Notes: generated by a model not told the origin, from the sequence alone. A stretch of 64,000 nt of DNA from Spirodela intermedia (GCA_902729315.2 LR746266.1:6254259-6318258), one strand, 5' to 3'. Numbered from the stretch's first letter, positions 1 through 12,347 are shown. Numbers and translations are program-made.

Positions 1-539
1 CGAGAGGTCCTGATGGCGAGCTCAACTGGGAAATTTCTGGCGTGCGAGCAGCGCCGGGTGAGCGATCCCCCCGGAACAGCAGCGGCGGCTGAGCCGCCGA
101 CCGGCCCCTCCCCCGATGAACAGATCTAGAGAAGGGAGGGGGGATTTGGCGGGTTGAAGATGGCGGCGGAGATTCAGAAGAGTGCTGGAGAGGAAAGGAT
201 TACCTGTGATCCCAAGAGGATCGCCATCGATCCTCCACATGATTCCCTTTCGATGGTGCAATTATTTTACAGGCAAACGATTCTGAGGATGGCGGGGTTG
301 TTGTTGCAAGGGGCGATTCATGTTGAGATCATCGTCGCCGCCGATAAGAACAATCTACAAAACTCTCTGCAGTTTCTCACTGGGTAAGTTACAGCAGCAG
401 ACCCGATACATCAATTCGACGGATAACGGTCGGACCGTTTGTCTGTCTGGAACTAATCTAATCAATCTTGCTTGGGGAAAGCGGGTAGGGAGGAGGAAGA
501 AGAAGAAGTCCAGGGTCCCCATCTCTCTTTGCCATTCTT
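1..539. other. GC-rich stretch without a firm gene
   Basis: No recognisable family is present. The plus strand has an ATG at 160 in a good context (AAGATGG) opening a 75-residue frame to a stop at 385-387, with a GT donor-like site (GGGTAAGT) near its end, so it could be a first exon. A second short plus-strand frame starting near 13 runs into GGTGAGCG at about 57. Neither product resembles a known protein and no partner exon was found. Confidence 0.25.
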
Positions 540-842
540 CTAATTTGCAGAGGAAGCTTCATCGGGTCGGCCACCCAGGGGGCGGCGCGGCGCCTCGCCG
601 GGATCGGAGGAGGAGGAGGAGAGTGCGGCGGCTTTGACCGCGAGGAGCCTCTCCTTGAAGGCGCGCTCCTCCGCAAGGCGGCGGCCGAGCTCCGCCAGCT
701 GAGCGCGGCTCCGCTCCAGCAGCTCCGTGGCCTCCGCCAGCTGCGCACGCAGCACAACCAGCTCCGCGTACGTCTCCGCCAGTCGCCCCATCGTCCGCTC
801 CAGCTCCGCCGCGTCCCCCAGCAGCGCCGCCGCCGCGGCCAT
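540..842 (-). CDS. small coiled-coil protein, function unknown
   Basis: This is a very GC-rich open frame of about 100 residues. After an Ala-rich start (MAAAAALLGD) it has a regular heptad-like run of Leu, Ala, Glu and Arg (ELERTMGRLAETYAEL and LRAQLAEATELLERSRAQL) spanning roughly residues 10-70, then a Ser/Pro/Gly-rich tail. The pattern is a single long alpha-helical coiled coil. An in-frame upstream ATG at 941 would add 33 charged residues, but the internal Met at 842 gives a cleaner product. The frame is complete with a stop at 540-542. The high GC favours long chance ORFs in all frames, so only the coiled-coil periodicity supports it. It may be part of a longer spliced gene. I do not recognise the family. 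Confidence 0.4.
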   Translation of the reverse strand: MAAAAALLGDAAELERTMGRLAETYAELVVLRAQLAEATELLERSRAQLAELGRRLAEERAFKERLLAVKAAALSSSSSDPGEAPRRPLGGRPDEASSAN

Positions 843-1635
843 CCGAGGAACTCGCCGATCGGGCCGTAACGGTCGCGCCTCTTCCCCGCCCTCGTCCTCG
901 TCCTCGTCCCTCTGCCGCGGCGGCAGACGCCCACGGCACATTCTTCCCCCTTCTTCTTCCTCTCCTCCTCCTCCAATGGTCTCGCCGGAGAGGAGGCGGG
1001 GGGAGAACTTTTCTACTGTTATATCTCCCTCCCTCGGCGTCAGCGGTCACATCACCAGCGGTGGCCCAACTACGACGGGCCCGCCCCAAGGCCACAGAGA
1101 TGCATTAAAGGACAGAATGCCAGCCCAATAAATCGACCAAACGCAGGCCCAACGAGCTTATCTCAGATAGTGTCCGGCTCGTTGCCTGGGCCCGACATCA
1201 CACGACAACACCGAGTTCGGATGTGATCGGATCCTGATGTCGGTTCCACTACGAGGAGAGCGGGGAGCTGGCGGTGTTGGCCACCGTCATGGATGAAGCC
1301 TCACTATACATGCAGAGATCCTGGGCATGCATTTCGCAAAGTCAAAGCTTTTTCTTAACGGTCGAGTCGAGCCTCTGATAGAAGCGGTCATCAGGAGACG
1401 ACTTCATCTGTTTACACAAGACTGAACACCAACCAGAGGGAAAACCTCTGGCCGGCGGTCGTCCAAAAGAGGAAAATAGTCTCGGCCAAACCCGCCGGCG
1501 CAGGCTGCTGATGCAGACGTCGGGTCGGGCATCGGTGCAGGGCCGCCGCAGCACACAAAAAAGGTAATCGACAGCCCCCCGTGAAGATCATCCCCTGCCG
1601 GCGTCTGGCGTCCGGCGTCCGGAGTCCGGCGGCCG
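843..1635. other. intergenic region
   Basis: The region separates the small coiled-coil ORF and the 3' end of the AIL gene. CT-rich tracts at 940-975 could belong to the minus-strand ORF's promoter. I see no other coding, RNA or repeat feature. Confidence 0.4.
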
Positions 1636-4600
1636 CTATTCGATCTGGGCCCGGTCGCTGTAGCTTGAGCCGACGGGAGGAGCCCAGAGGGCTTGGGCCG
1701 CCGCCGGCCTCGGAGGCCCGCCGGAGCGCGAGCGGGTCTGCAGGATTGTGTGGAGCAAGGCGGCGGCGGCGGCCGGGTCCGGCGGGGCCTCCTCCGGGAA
1801 TGGCGCGTCGCGGCGCGGTTCCTGGTGGCCGGCGGGAGGGGTGAGCTTGAGCCGCTTGGCGGAGGAGCCGATGGGTAGCTCTGTGCAGGCGATGGCCTCG
1901 ATGTTGTACCTGCTCAGCTCGAAGTTGGTGATGGCGTTGACCCCCCTGAACTTAATCGCCGCTATGTCATACGCTTCAGCTGCCTCTTCCTCGGTGGCTG
2001 CGGGAAACTTGGATCAGAAGGGCCCTTGATTTCCAGAGATATGCAGGTGACTAACCGAACATAAAGGTTGACTTTTTCATCATCGGAAAACGGTTGACCA
2101 CTGGGCAATCCCCGACGGACCGGCCAAGTGGGGATGGATAAGGTCCCAACTTACTAAATGTGCCCAGGTAAAGGTCCTTGTTGCCAGCAACACGCCCAAT
2201 CCTCGCTTGCCACCTCCCATGCTGGTGATGCCTGCCCATCAACAATGATAAAAAAGAGTAAATAAATATATATTTTTTACTATTCTTATCAAAAAAGCTA
2301 ACACAGAGGCACCTTGTAACTCCCCGATAAACAGAGGCTCCTCTGGAGAAACCGGTGCTCTTCCTGAAACAGGGAAGCTTGATGAGGAGCCATCTCTACA
2401 CACATGGATGGAAAGAGGAAGGAGAAGGGGGTGGACCTCCTCAGGGATGCAATGAACTCCTGCCGGTTCACGTCCTTCATCTCCTCGATTTCCTGAGCGT
2501 AGTTCGAGGCCTGGATCATCAAGAGCAAGAGCAAGTTAGCTGAGAGAACCCAGAGAGAGATGAGAGGAGGATTAGTTGACCAGGGATGGAAGATATCGCC
2601 TACAGAAAAGTTCGTGGCGGCGGTGGGGCCCCAATACTTCAAAGCCGCGAGATCGTACGCCCTGGCTGCTTTCTCCTCTCTGTCGTACCCACCTGCACGT
2701 GGCCATTGAACCCCGTGAAGCGACAGAGAACAGGCCTCCTCAGCGGAGGGGAGGATAGGAGGCTCATGTGGATGAAGAGCAGAGAGGAACACGCACCTAG
2801 GTACACTGCACGATGGCACGCGCGACCGACCGACCCAGAAGCAGATTTACATGCAACAGAAATAAAACGGTCATGATCGTATGTTCTGATCTACAGTTCA
2901 AACAGAAGAAATGCTACAAATTCCTATAATATGTAATCAGCAGTAGTATCGACTATTTCCAGAATATCCAGATGTGATGGGTACTGTGTTAGTCAGAGGG
3001 GAGCACGGCGGCAGTCCGCAGAGATGTGATCTATATTGACAACAGAAACTTTCCCCAGTCGAGAAGCATGCGGAGTTGCAGGATAGGGTTAATCAGAGCT
3101 TGAAAATGGTGGGTTGGTTTCTACTTAGATCGATTCAGATAGTGGAGTCTCGGACAGCTAAGATGGTCGGTCAGACTAGAATGTCAGACTAAGCCCTTCG
3201 TCCATCTGCTCCCTCCAGGGCTTTTATTGTGGCCGAAGCTTCGGGCACGGAAGCCTCTGCAACAGGAACTGGGGGGCCTGGCGACTTCGCCTGGTCCAGA
3301 GGATGACTGAAGATAATGGCAAACTGCGCCGACGGCGAGCTCTCGGAAAAAGAGCTCCTGCTCGTGCTGGCCCTCTAGGTAGGAAGAGGGGGGGGGTTGA
3401 GGGGGGCTGGAAGCGACGAGAAGGAGAGAAAGAACTGCAGGTCAATGATGCTTTAATTATAACAGATGATATCGAAAATCTTCCCTCACATCATCCCACT
3501 TCGTCCCGACGGAGCGGACGGGACGAGTGATTCCCGCCGCCATCATTCTCCTTCAAGATAATATGGAAAATCTTTCCGACTAGAGGTTAGAGGTGACGGG
3601 AACTGTGATGGACAGACGGCTCGGTCAAGAGCCGTAAATGGGAACAGTGCGAGCACGGTCAGGTGCTGTCCGTCGAGGAGAGGGATTCAGATGCCCGTAA
3701 TATTATGCGTGAAGGTCCCCCCCCCCCCAAGTCCCGTACTTTCGGGCAACCCCCGCCTCCCACGACGGCGCCGCAGCACAAACCCTTCCGCCTATCACAT
3801 TAACCCATCAATCATCACTCCTCCTGCCCTACGTGAATCTCCCCCCTCCCCTCCCGCCCACTTGTCGCAGAAAGGGAGGTGAGCCAGCAGACCAACGGCG
3901 AATCTGAGGATATGGTGAAAGAGCTCTACTAACCTTGCCTGCCCTTGCGCTTCATCCCCTCCCTCACGCAGGTGTTGTCCCACAGGTGCGCCTCATACCT
4001 CCCAGTCCATCTGTGCCTGGAGAAAGAGACGGGCCATGCAGGAACGCATACCAGTCAAAACAAAACGTAGGAGAATCACCTCGCACCCAACCATGCCTGT
4101 GACGGGCCGAGAGAGGATTTGGGATTAATGGACGTGCACTTGCCTGGTCACCCCTCTGTAGGAGGAGCTCCTCTGACCTGTACCTAACAGCGCCGTGCCC
4201 GACGACTTCCCATCTTCGGAGATGTCGCCCGGCGGGGCGAAAGCAACTACCGCGCGCGGATGAGCACAAGTGAGACTGATGTCCGCCGCTCCGTCGAAGG
4301 ACTGCCCAGATTGCGACAGGTGGTTGCCATTGTCCGACTTCGAATCCTCATCGGAACTTGATTTCCCGGGCTTCGCTCCCAGCGCCTCTCCCCCCGCGGC
4401 CCTCTGCTCCTCGTCGTAGTAGCACTGGCCGGCGGTGGCGCTGAGGGAGGAGCCCACCAAAGCCTCAACCGCCGTGCAGGAAGGCGGCGGCGGCGACGCC
4501 CGGCGCTCGCTGAGGAAGTCCTCCAGCCGCGGCACCTCCGCCGGTGGGTCGCCGACTGCCTCGCCGCCGTAATACACGAAAGGGTGCCAATCTGCAGAGG

Positions 4601-5169
4601 GACGATGAACAGTGTAAATGTGCCTAACTGATGGATACGGGATTGCACCGCGGAGGCAGTGGCGCTGGTGCAGGTGGAAGATAATCACCAGCAACGACAA
4701 CAACAAAAATTTAGAAATAAATAGAATTTTTTGCCGTATTTTTGCAGGTGGGACCGCCGTGAGGTCGCGCGGCGGCTCGTCAAGAGTAGCCACCTTCTCT
4801 AGCGTGGAAATCATAAAAAAAGAGGTGGACGGAAGGTTAATGATGAAGAAAGCGAAATATACCGCCGGCGCTGTGTAAGAGGAAGCTGTGTGTAGAGGCT
4901 GGGGCGGCGGAGTCATCTTCATGGGGCGAGCAGCCGGTAGGAGAGGCGGCAACGGGGGGGAAGGGCAGAAACCATCCGTTTTGGCCGCCGCCGTTGGCGT
5001 TTCTGCAAGTGTTGCTGGTGCTGCTGCTCGAGGTGCCGTGGCTTGTGGCGTCGGCCGGCGAGGGAATGAACATATCGGGCTGAGGGATGGAGAAGGGCTG
5101 CCAGTTGTACCAGAAGTAGTTGTCGCCATCGTTGGAGATGCTGGGACCAGTGGAATCCTCCGGCGCCAT
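1636..5169 (-). CDS. AIL6/AIL7 (PLT3/PLT7)-like: AINTEGUMENTA-LIKE / PLETHORA double-AP2 transcription factor
   Basis: Nine exons: 5169-4863, 4591-4144, 4016-3934, 2805-2797, 2692-2604, 2510-2437, 2363-2313, 2231-2155, 1997-1636. They total 1,500 nt (499 residues plus stop) and every join is in phase. Seen: two AP2 repeats, the first with [20 protein letters not shown] and [20 protein letters not shown], the second with [20 protein letters not shown] and [14 protein letters not shown]. An acidic PRLEDFL motif precedes them, and [12 protein letters not shown] follows. Family knowledge: euANT proteins are nuclear DNA-binding factors acting in meristems, organ initiation and roots. The PRLEDFL and C-terminal motifs and the length best match the AIL6/AIL7 (PLT3/PLT7) branch. 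The start at 5169 gives MAPEDSTG; six bases upstream is only an in-frame GTG. Oddities are the 9-base fourth exon and a GC donor on intron 2. Intron 3 is about 1.1 kb. The exact paralogue is uncertain. Confidence 0.93.
2797..2805 (-). other. 9-base micro-exon of the AIL gene
   Basis: The minus-strand bases TGTACCTAG lie between a TGCAG acceptor and a GTGCGT donor. With one base from each neighbouring exon they encode Val-Tyr-Leu in the VYLGGYD segment of AP2 repeat 1. Family knowledge: ANT/AIL and WRI1-type genes carry a 9-nt exon encoding this tripeptide. Confidence 0.92.
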
Positions 5170-5408
5170 GTCCACGTTCTACAAGAAGTCCTTTCCACCT
5201 AACTCAAATCCACAGTCAACAAAGAGATCAATCCTCGGAACACGAAGAGGAAACGAGTTGCCGGGTGTGGAAGAGAAGGGGAGAAATGGTTCACAAGGGC
5301 AGTTTGAGAAGCCCGGGAACAGGCTCCTTGGGTTAGGAGACTTCTGCGAGCAATCACCTGCTGGTCCTCTCGCCTTTCTCGCTCAGACAGTCTGTTCCGT
5401 CCACACGA

Positions 5409-5511
5409 CGAGAGAGAGAAAGACAGATGGGGAGAGAGAAAGAGAGAGACAGATAGACAGACGGGGAGGAGCCTTATAAGGGCTTGAAGAAGTTGTGACA
5501 GCGAGAGAAGC

Positions 5512-5546
<35 letters not shown>
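5409..5546. repeat. GA-rich tracts flanking a CArG box upstream of the AIL gene
   Basis: Two imperfect GA/GACA tracts (about 5409-5456 and 5510-5546) lie 240-380 bases upstream of the AIL start codon. Long plant GA repeats are binding sites for BASIC PENTACYSTEINE (BBR/BPC) proteins; that role here is inferred. The tract at 5510-5546 ends in a (CAGA) run. Confidence 0.75.
5472..5481. promoter_or_regulatory. perfect CArG box (MADS-domain site), overlapping a TATA-like core
   Basis: The sequence CCTTATAAGG fits CC(A/T)6GG exactly and is palindromic. It lies about 300 bases upstream of the AIL start codon, between two GA tracts. The same bases read as a TATA-like element on the minus strand, so it may be a MADS-factor site, the core promoter, or both. 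A 10-mer can occur by chance; the position makes it notable. Confidence 0.5.
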
Positions 5547-5547
<1 letters not shown>

Positions 5548-5819
5548 AGGGAACTCCACAGTGTATGAGAAGGGAGAATACAAGCGAGGGATTCTGCTCT
5601 CTGCCTTTCAAATCGTCTCCCTGCAGAAGCTTCCTCCTTCTCCTACCCACCTCCCCAGCCCACCCCAGAACGTAGTAGGTGGAAAATCAGTCCGCAGGCG
5701 CAGCATCCCTCCGGAACTCCGGGCGGCGGAGGACCCAGACAGCAGAAGGCGCCCCCCCCCTCACAAAAAGGCGGCCCACCCGCGCTAAAGAGAGACAGAT
5801 ACAGATAGAGAGATAGGGA

Positions 5820-5860
5820 AGAGAGAGAGAGAGAGAGAGAGAGCAAGAGCGCGAGAGAGA
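5820..5860. repeat. GA microsatellite
   Basis: A near-perfect (GA)n run of about 12 units followed by interrupted GAGA. It is the third GA tract in the AIL upstream region. Confidence 0.85.
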
Positions 5861-6272
5861 TGGGCACTCGCGGAAGGGGGGAGGCGGCGGCAGGCGGAAA
5901 GCAAGAGTTGCGGCGGAGTCCTTTTACACCTGCGGCGGCGGAGCGGTTCCTCTTCCGAAATGACTACAAGACCCCTCATATTCCAAGGATGGGGAGTATG
6001 ATAACAGGGTGTGAGAGTCATTTAATCACGCCGCGGTTACTGTATCTGCTCGCCTACTACCTACGGGTTGGGAGTAAATCAGTCTTTTCACCAGGGCGGT
6101 AGCCGTTGTGGTGGGGGAAAGGCGGGGGGGGGCCGGATTTCCCGCGCAGGGGCCGCCGCCGCCGCCGCCGCTGGGGAGAAAACTCCGCCTTGTCCCTGCC
6201 CGTCTACGTGGGCCCGGCCTTCGCCAACGTAACGGACCGCCCATGCCCTGACGCAGGCCGCTCGCCGCCTCC

Positions 6273-6278
6273 CACGTG

Positions 6279-6302
<24 letters not shown>
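6273..6302. promoter_or_regulatory. G-box followed by a CT microsatellite
   Basis: CACGTG at 6273-6278 runs directly into a (TC)n tract at 6279-6302. A second G-box core lies at 6461-6466 (GGCACGTGTGA). G-boxes bind bHLH and bZIP factors. These are the most distal motifs before the sequence turns AT-rich. Confidence 0.5.
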
Positions 6303-6309
<7 letters not shown>

Positions 6310-6519
6310 CACCTTCCCTGACGTACTGCCGGAATGTTCCACTCTTCACCCAGAGAACCAGGCGCTGTCAGAGCCCCCCCTCCTTCGGACGCGCAAAGCT
6401 GACCGTCCGATCGGTGGAATCGAAACGCAGGACCTGCCCCGATGGCTCCAGTGGTGGCGGCACGTGTGATTGCTGGTCCAGTTCGATCGGGACGAAGACA
6501 TGTGACGTAATGACCAATG

Positions 6520-9500
6520 ACTTATTTTTACACCCTGATTTATGTACTTGTATTTATTTATTTAATTTGTATTCAAGATGACTCACATTAAAAGCTTATT
6601 TGGTTGATTTCCAGATAAGAACAAAATTTTTCATGAACCTATAATTTTTGGTTTTGAAAACCTATGCCCTCAATGATCATTCAAATCAACGTGAATTGTG
6701 TGGAAATAAATTTTTACCCTTGAATCCACATAACACAAAAATTAAGTGAAGAAACTGGGTCTTGAATTTATATCACTTAATACTTTCAATATTTGAATCA
6801 TTAAATAATTTTTTGGTACCACATTTGAATTCACAATGATCAAAATAATCATTTAAATCTATAATGGCATACTTAAATCTACAATAAGAGAGAGTAACAA
6901 CATGGGAAATCAATAGTTAATAACAAAAATATTTATAGCATTATGTTCGAATATGATTTGTTTGTTTCCTATTTTTTATCTGTGTATTTTTTATTTTTTT
7001 AATCTTTTTCTTACTAAAATTATGAATATAATCAATGAGTTTGAATCAATTCAATTATCTCTTTCTCATGTATTAGTAAGTTTTGTGAGAATGAAGTATT
7101 AGGGCTACATCAAACGTTTTTTTTGCTCTCTTCATTTTCTCTCTATTGGAACATTAAAATACATGATATTTTAATAATGACAAATGAATTTAAAAGTAAA
7201 TTGAAAGATCATACTTAGTTCATAACATACATGATAAAAATTGAACATATAATTATTAAATATATCTCAAAATAACATCAATAAATATTTAAATGAGAAC
7301 TTATCAAGTATCCTTATGACCAATGACACTAAACTAATTAATCCAATTGATCATGGCACAAAGAGTTCTTATTTTTTATATTATTGTGGAAATCACAAAT
7401 ATTTGTAAAAACCATCACAGTAAGACAAATGATGGTAAAGTAAGTAAGATCAACAAGATTTTTTGAAATCAAATATAAATGTGAAAGTTTACTTAAACTA
7501 GTTGGAATAACTTCTATGAACTTAGGATTCCACAATAAGTTTTGAAAGGTTTTGATCTCAAATCAGCATAGTGTATCCATATTATATATTAAAGACAAAT
7601 AGAGTTTTCTGAATAATATTGAATATATATTGAAAAATGGTGTTATTATCTGAATCATTTAAGTCATGATTAAACATACTACAATCATCATACAATATAT
7701 TTTATTGGCCATCACATTTTATTCAAGATGATTCGAAGAAGTTTTGAGTGTTTTATCATGTTTCTAATTAGACATTTATTTTATTTATGTTTATGCTATT
7801 AGATCTTTAAATAGATTAATACGAATATGATATGGATGTTAAGTGATAAAGGAATCTCATTTTAGTTTCACATGAACATGTCAAAATTGTTTTAAAGTAC
7901 ATATTGGATTGATTTATTAGCTATTAAAATGAATCATATTTTAGAGAAAATAATTGTTGGAAAATCACATAGATCCGAGAAAATTTTTGTATATAATTTA
8001 CTTATAAATTATACTAATCTCAAACAGCCAAAATATTTAGAATGATTATATTTTCCCTCTTAACAACCCCTAGCTTTTAATTAAGTCAATCATGTAATAA
8101 ATTAAAGTGAAGAGTGAGGAACAAATTGAAACATTGAAATATACTCATTGACCTGTCTAAAGAAAAATAAAAATAAATCCAAAGCCAACAAGCCAACAAA
8201 AAAAAGTCAACAGCTTCAAGACATCAATCATCATCCTAATTGGAATTCTAAAATTACTCAAAGCCTGCATCACATATAGAATACATCTCATGAAAGAATC
8301 ATTTTATATCAATTGTAAGATAAACTTGTGATTGAAATATTAATTAATCAATTGTAGGAGTTATTCATTTAAGTCAATTGCTGGCCTCCTAGAGGCCTGA
8401 ATCTAGAAAGAAATTTTGATGTAAAATTTCATGAGAGCTAGCTCAGTAATTAGTAACATATGGTTAGATGATTATAGTTACTATAAACCAAGTACAAAGT
8501 TGTTATTAGAGAATGGATGTAAGCGGTGTGCCAAACCACTGCAAAATGTGTTAACACTTTCTTTATTAAACCATATGTGAATTATATGAATAATCTAGAG
8601 AGAGAGAAAAAGTGGAGCCAATAGAACAAACTTTATTAGAAAAGAAATTCAAAACATATATCAATTTCACTATTCTTCTTGATTTCAATGTGGGGCATTA
8701 CACAACATTCTTTGCTCTCACTATGGAAGATGATTGATTGAAAAAGATAGAATGTGATTAGAGGCAGATTAAATCCTTTCATCAACTCATCTGATATTAG
8801 AACATAAGTGTGACCTCTCTAGTGATATGTTTACCTTCATTCATTGTCATTGATCTCTTTTTTATGAAAATTATTTTTTTAATTTAAAAAGTAATAGATA
8901 TCTGTGTGTTTGACATAAGTCACTGGTGCTTGTCTTGATTTTACATTGTTTGTGTGAGAATTAAGTTTCAATAACTCTTGAAACAATAATATTTGATTCG
9001 TATGCATAATATTTACCTTCTTCTAATTTGTTCGATTAGTCTATGTAAAATTTTTGCAATCAAGATTGATTTCTATTATCTAATCTACTATTTACATTGA
9101 AGTGTGTGTGCATGTGTATCAAACAATTACAATGTCTAAAGCAACCTCAAATTCAAGATAATTTTATTAGAATTAATTACAATCACAACAATGGAGACAC
9201 TTACCTATTCTGGATGGTCACAACAAATTAGAGTTGTTCTTAAAAGGCAATGACTATTTTATCATCTTTTAAAATTAAGATCTAAATCTAGAGATCTTCA
9301 ATTTAGGTCCAAAAAGTAATTACTATTTTAAGAATCTTTAAGAATCATGGCGTGGCTATAAACCATCATATTTCATGAAATATATAAAACTTATCTATAT
9401 CTCCTTACAACTCAGGATATTTAAGAAAGTTTCTATCTTATTTACTCATAAGGAACTCATCGAAGCTCATCCTTCATCATACTTCCTCCAATCTTGGAAG

Positions 9501-11760
9501 ATACTTTATATTAAAGTTTATTATATCTTTTCAAAAAGATAATTAATTTTATAAGATCAATGGTCCATCAAATTGTCAGATCTACATAGAGATCATACCC
9601 CTCACATATAGAGTTTGACTTTCAACATCACATGTTTTAATCAAATGCATTGGTCTCCTCCTAAACCACACCTTTCAAGGGCACTAACACTTAAGTACCT
9701 TTGAGGTTGATGAAGAGAGTTAACCTTTGAGGTAGTAATTGATTTTAATCACTATAATAGAATAGGTTGTTTGATATAACTTCCATATCTCTTTGGAGTA
9801 CATAATAGTCTTTCTTGATGGATGAAATATGAACTTCTCTCGAGTTTGAGCAAATGAGATAAAAAAAAAATTATTGCTCAAAATTATCTTGTTCTTAGTA
9901 AACATGTTCCTTGTATTATCAAAAGTTTTATTATCTTTTCATCACTTAAAAATAATTACGTAAATTCAAATTCATCTTGGGATGTTAGTGACCTTTGTTG
10001 GTTCTTTGATTGAAGTTTATTATTCTCATATTTGTTCTTGATATGTTACCTAAAAAAATTATAATAAATCAATGAATATTTTTATTTTGAGGGTCGAGCT
10101 CAAAGTAGGTTGTTGAGCTTGTCATCTTATCTACATATTATGTCGATGTGTTATCATCTAAAATGTGTGCTATTCGCCTTAGGTTGTTTCTTACTTTAAG
10201 ATTTGTTATCCTTTCATTGACTATGTTATTCTCCATATGCTTTGCTAACTTGTTAGCATTCATGGTACATGGCAATGACTTCTCCACTATTATGAGGGCT
10301 TCAAGTGAATCCTTCAATTCAACCATTGTTTGAGACTCAGGTTCAAATCTTATCTTAGTCATTGATCCTCTAATAATCTTGTTTATTGTGATTTAAGGTT
10401 AGGCATGACAACTTAATTTCATATTCTTCTACCCACACATTTTCTTTCATGGTTGGTTAATTGATACAATCAAGGCCAAGTATGTGGTTTCATCACAATT
10501 GACCATTCATTTCCTAGGTTTTGACCTTTCAAGAAAAAGTTCATATTTAACGTTGAAATCTTAACTATGATCAGGTGAATTGGGTAAAGTATGTGGTTTG
10601 ATGAAATCTTAACCATTTAATGCTTATTTATATTAAAATTTCTTTTTTTTTTTTTAGAAATCAAATGAAACTTTGTTGACAAATGAAATGTGATCTTAAG
10701 TAATAATTGAATGTATAGCTGATTAAACTCATCATTCATTCTTACTAAAAATACATCACACATTCCATTTGAGTATGATCATTTTTTTTGTTGACATAAA
10801 CATGATGATAAAAAATATTCAATTTATTAGAAATTATTTTTAATTATAAAAATAGTTTCCACCTAAATCTTATCCTTAATGAGGATTTATTACTCTGTAT
10901 TGTAATTAAAATAACCTTGGGGTAATACCTTGTTGAAACCTATTTCAAAACTTCTACCAAATCTCATGAACTAGTTAGGTATAGATGATGTTGGATGAAA
11001 TTTTTGTAGAAATATAGTTAACAATCTATGAAACAATTTAATTATTAGTGTTCAATGAGAAAGATGATGAAGATATATTCATGGGTTTTTGAGTTGAACC
11101 ATTAATTAAATCATTCTTCTTTTTATGGCTCTACTTTATGATCTATAATTTTCACCACTACTTTATGAGCTTAGACTATGTGATTGATGTAGATTGCGTG
11201 GAGACAAAGGATCATCTATTAATGAGTTGACAAAATGATTTCTTGATTGAAACATAATGATAGAAAATCTAAATTCAGCGATAGAATAATTGTTTATGAA
11301 ATTAAAGATCTATTCTCCCCCTCAAGAAGATACTCTAAATGAGATCAAACACTTGATATATGACGATATAAGAATTCACAATAACCCATAGATTTTCCAA
11401 TAAAAGAAGTAAACTTATCAAGAACTTAGAGCTTGAAAAATTAGGATAGAACATGATTGGAGTTGTAGCTATCTTCGGTAGAAAGAAATATGTTGTTCTT
11501 GATACGAAAGAATTAATGAAAAACTGACACATCTTTAATTAGCAAAAATAATTTTCAGTGTTGTGGTTATCTCCTATGAAATAAGTGATTTCTATGGAAT
11601 CTGAAACAAATAAACAAAGAACATAGAGCAAAACTTTGATGCATAAATGAATTCAGTGATAAGTTTTCAGCAATAGAATCCGTGGAGGGCTGTGATACCA
11701 AAGCAATTTGTCTAATAGAAGAACGAGGGTAATTTAGACTTTTTACAACGTGATCACTAT
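6520..11760. other. AT-rich gene desert
   Basis: Composition changes abruptly near 6520 and reverts near 11,760. No frame longer than about 75 codons exists on either strand, and none resembles a known protein. The stretch is probably old, decayed transposable-element DNA, but I could not assign a family. A weak match to a reversed initiator-Met tRNA primer site (GGCTGTGATACCA, 11,688-11,700) and a purine-rich CTTGAGGGGGA complement near 11,315 are the only retroelement-like marks. Confidence 0.55.
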
Positions 11761-12347
11761 ACGTTTGATACTAGGAGTGACGGAAGAGAGGAATTTTTTA
11801 GGGATACAGGAGTAAATAACTATTTGATGAAACCGGTTCCCGGATCTTGGCTGGATAGTATCCATATGGTGTCAAAGTCGGGCCGGGTAGTCTCGGTTAC
11901 GTCGAGGCCCAACGGATTTTTACTGGGTCTTTTAGCGGTAACGGTTTCGGAGGATCCGTTTACCATCCCCATTCCTAGGCATTCCCGACCGTCGGCGGGG
12001 GAGGGCGGCGGCGTAGCGGCCTCCTCTGCTGCATTCCGGAGTCTGTGGCGGTGTAGCTCGCCGGCGTAGCGTACGATTGCCGGGGCCGTTGTTCATCACC
12101 TTCTTTCTCTCTTTCTTCCCTCCGTCCGTCTTCCTCTCTCCCATCCGTCCCTTATCTGGGTCAGAGCTGGCGCGCTTCCTAGGGTATGGACGTTGATCCC
12201 CCGACTCTTTTTACTCATCTTCTTCCTCGTCCTTCCCTCTCCCAGGGAATCTCTGTGTAATCGTCTGCGTCTAGCTTCTTTTGTTGGGGCCTAATTCGAG
12301 TCGTTGCCCTCTCCGCTCACCGCTCCCAGTTTTAGGTAGGTCAGCTG
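11761..12347. promoter_or_regulatory. upstream region of the SICKLE gene
   Basis: GC rises again here. A pyrimidine-rich block (about 12,100-12,150, runs of CTTTCTCTCT and CCTCCGTCCG) is typical of plant 5' leaders. The exact transcription start is not determinable. Confidence 0.4.

Noticed and set aside
160-387. 75-codon plus-strand frame with a good start context
   Set aside because: Not called as a gene: no homology and no partner exon, only a donor-like site. Kept as a note in the first region.
4125-5198. A 357-codon minus-strand frame through the AIL locus read as one exon
   Set aside because: Only its second half is real (exon 2). The first half is an intron and the wrong frame of exon 1. 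Splicing at 4863/4591 gives the correct AIL reading.
11688-11700. Reversed tRNA-Met primer-like site
   Set aside because: One mismatch, no TG-starting LTR beside it and no copia coding to its left, so it is not annotated as an element.
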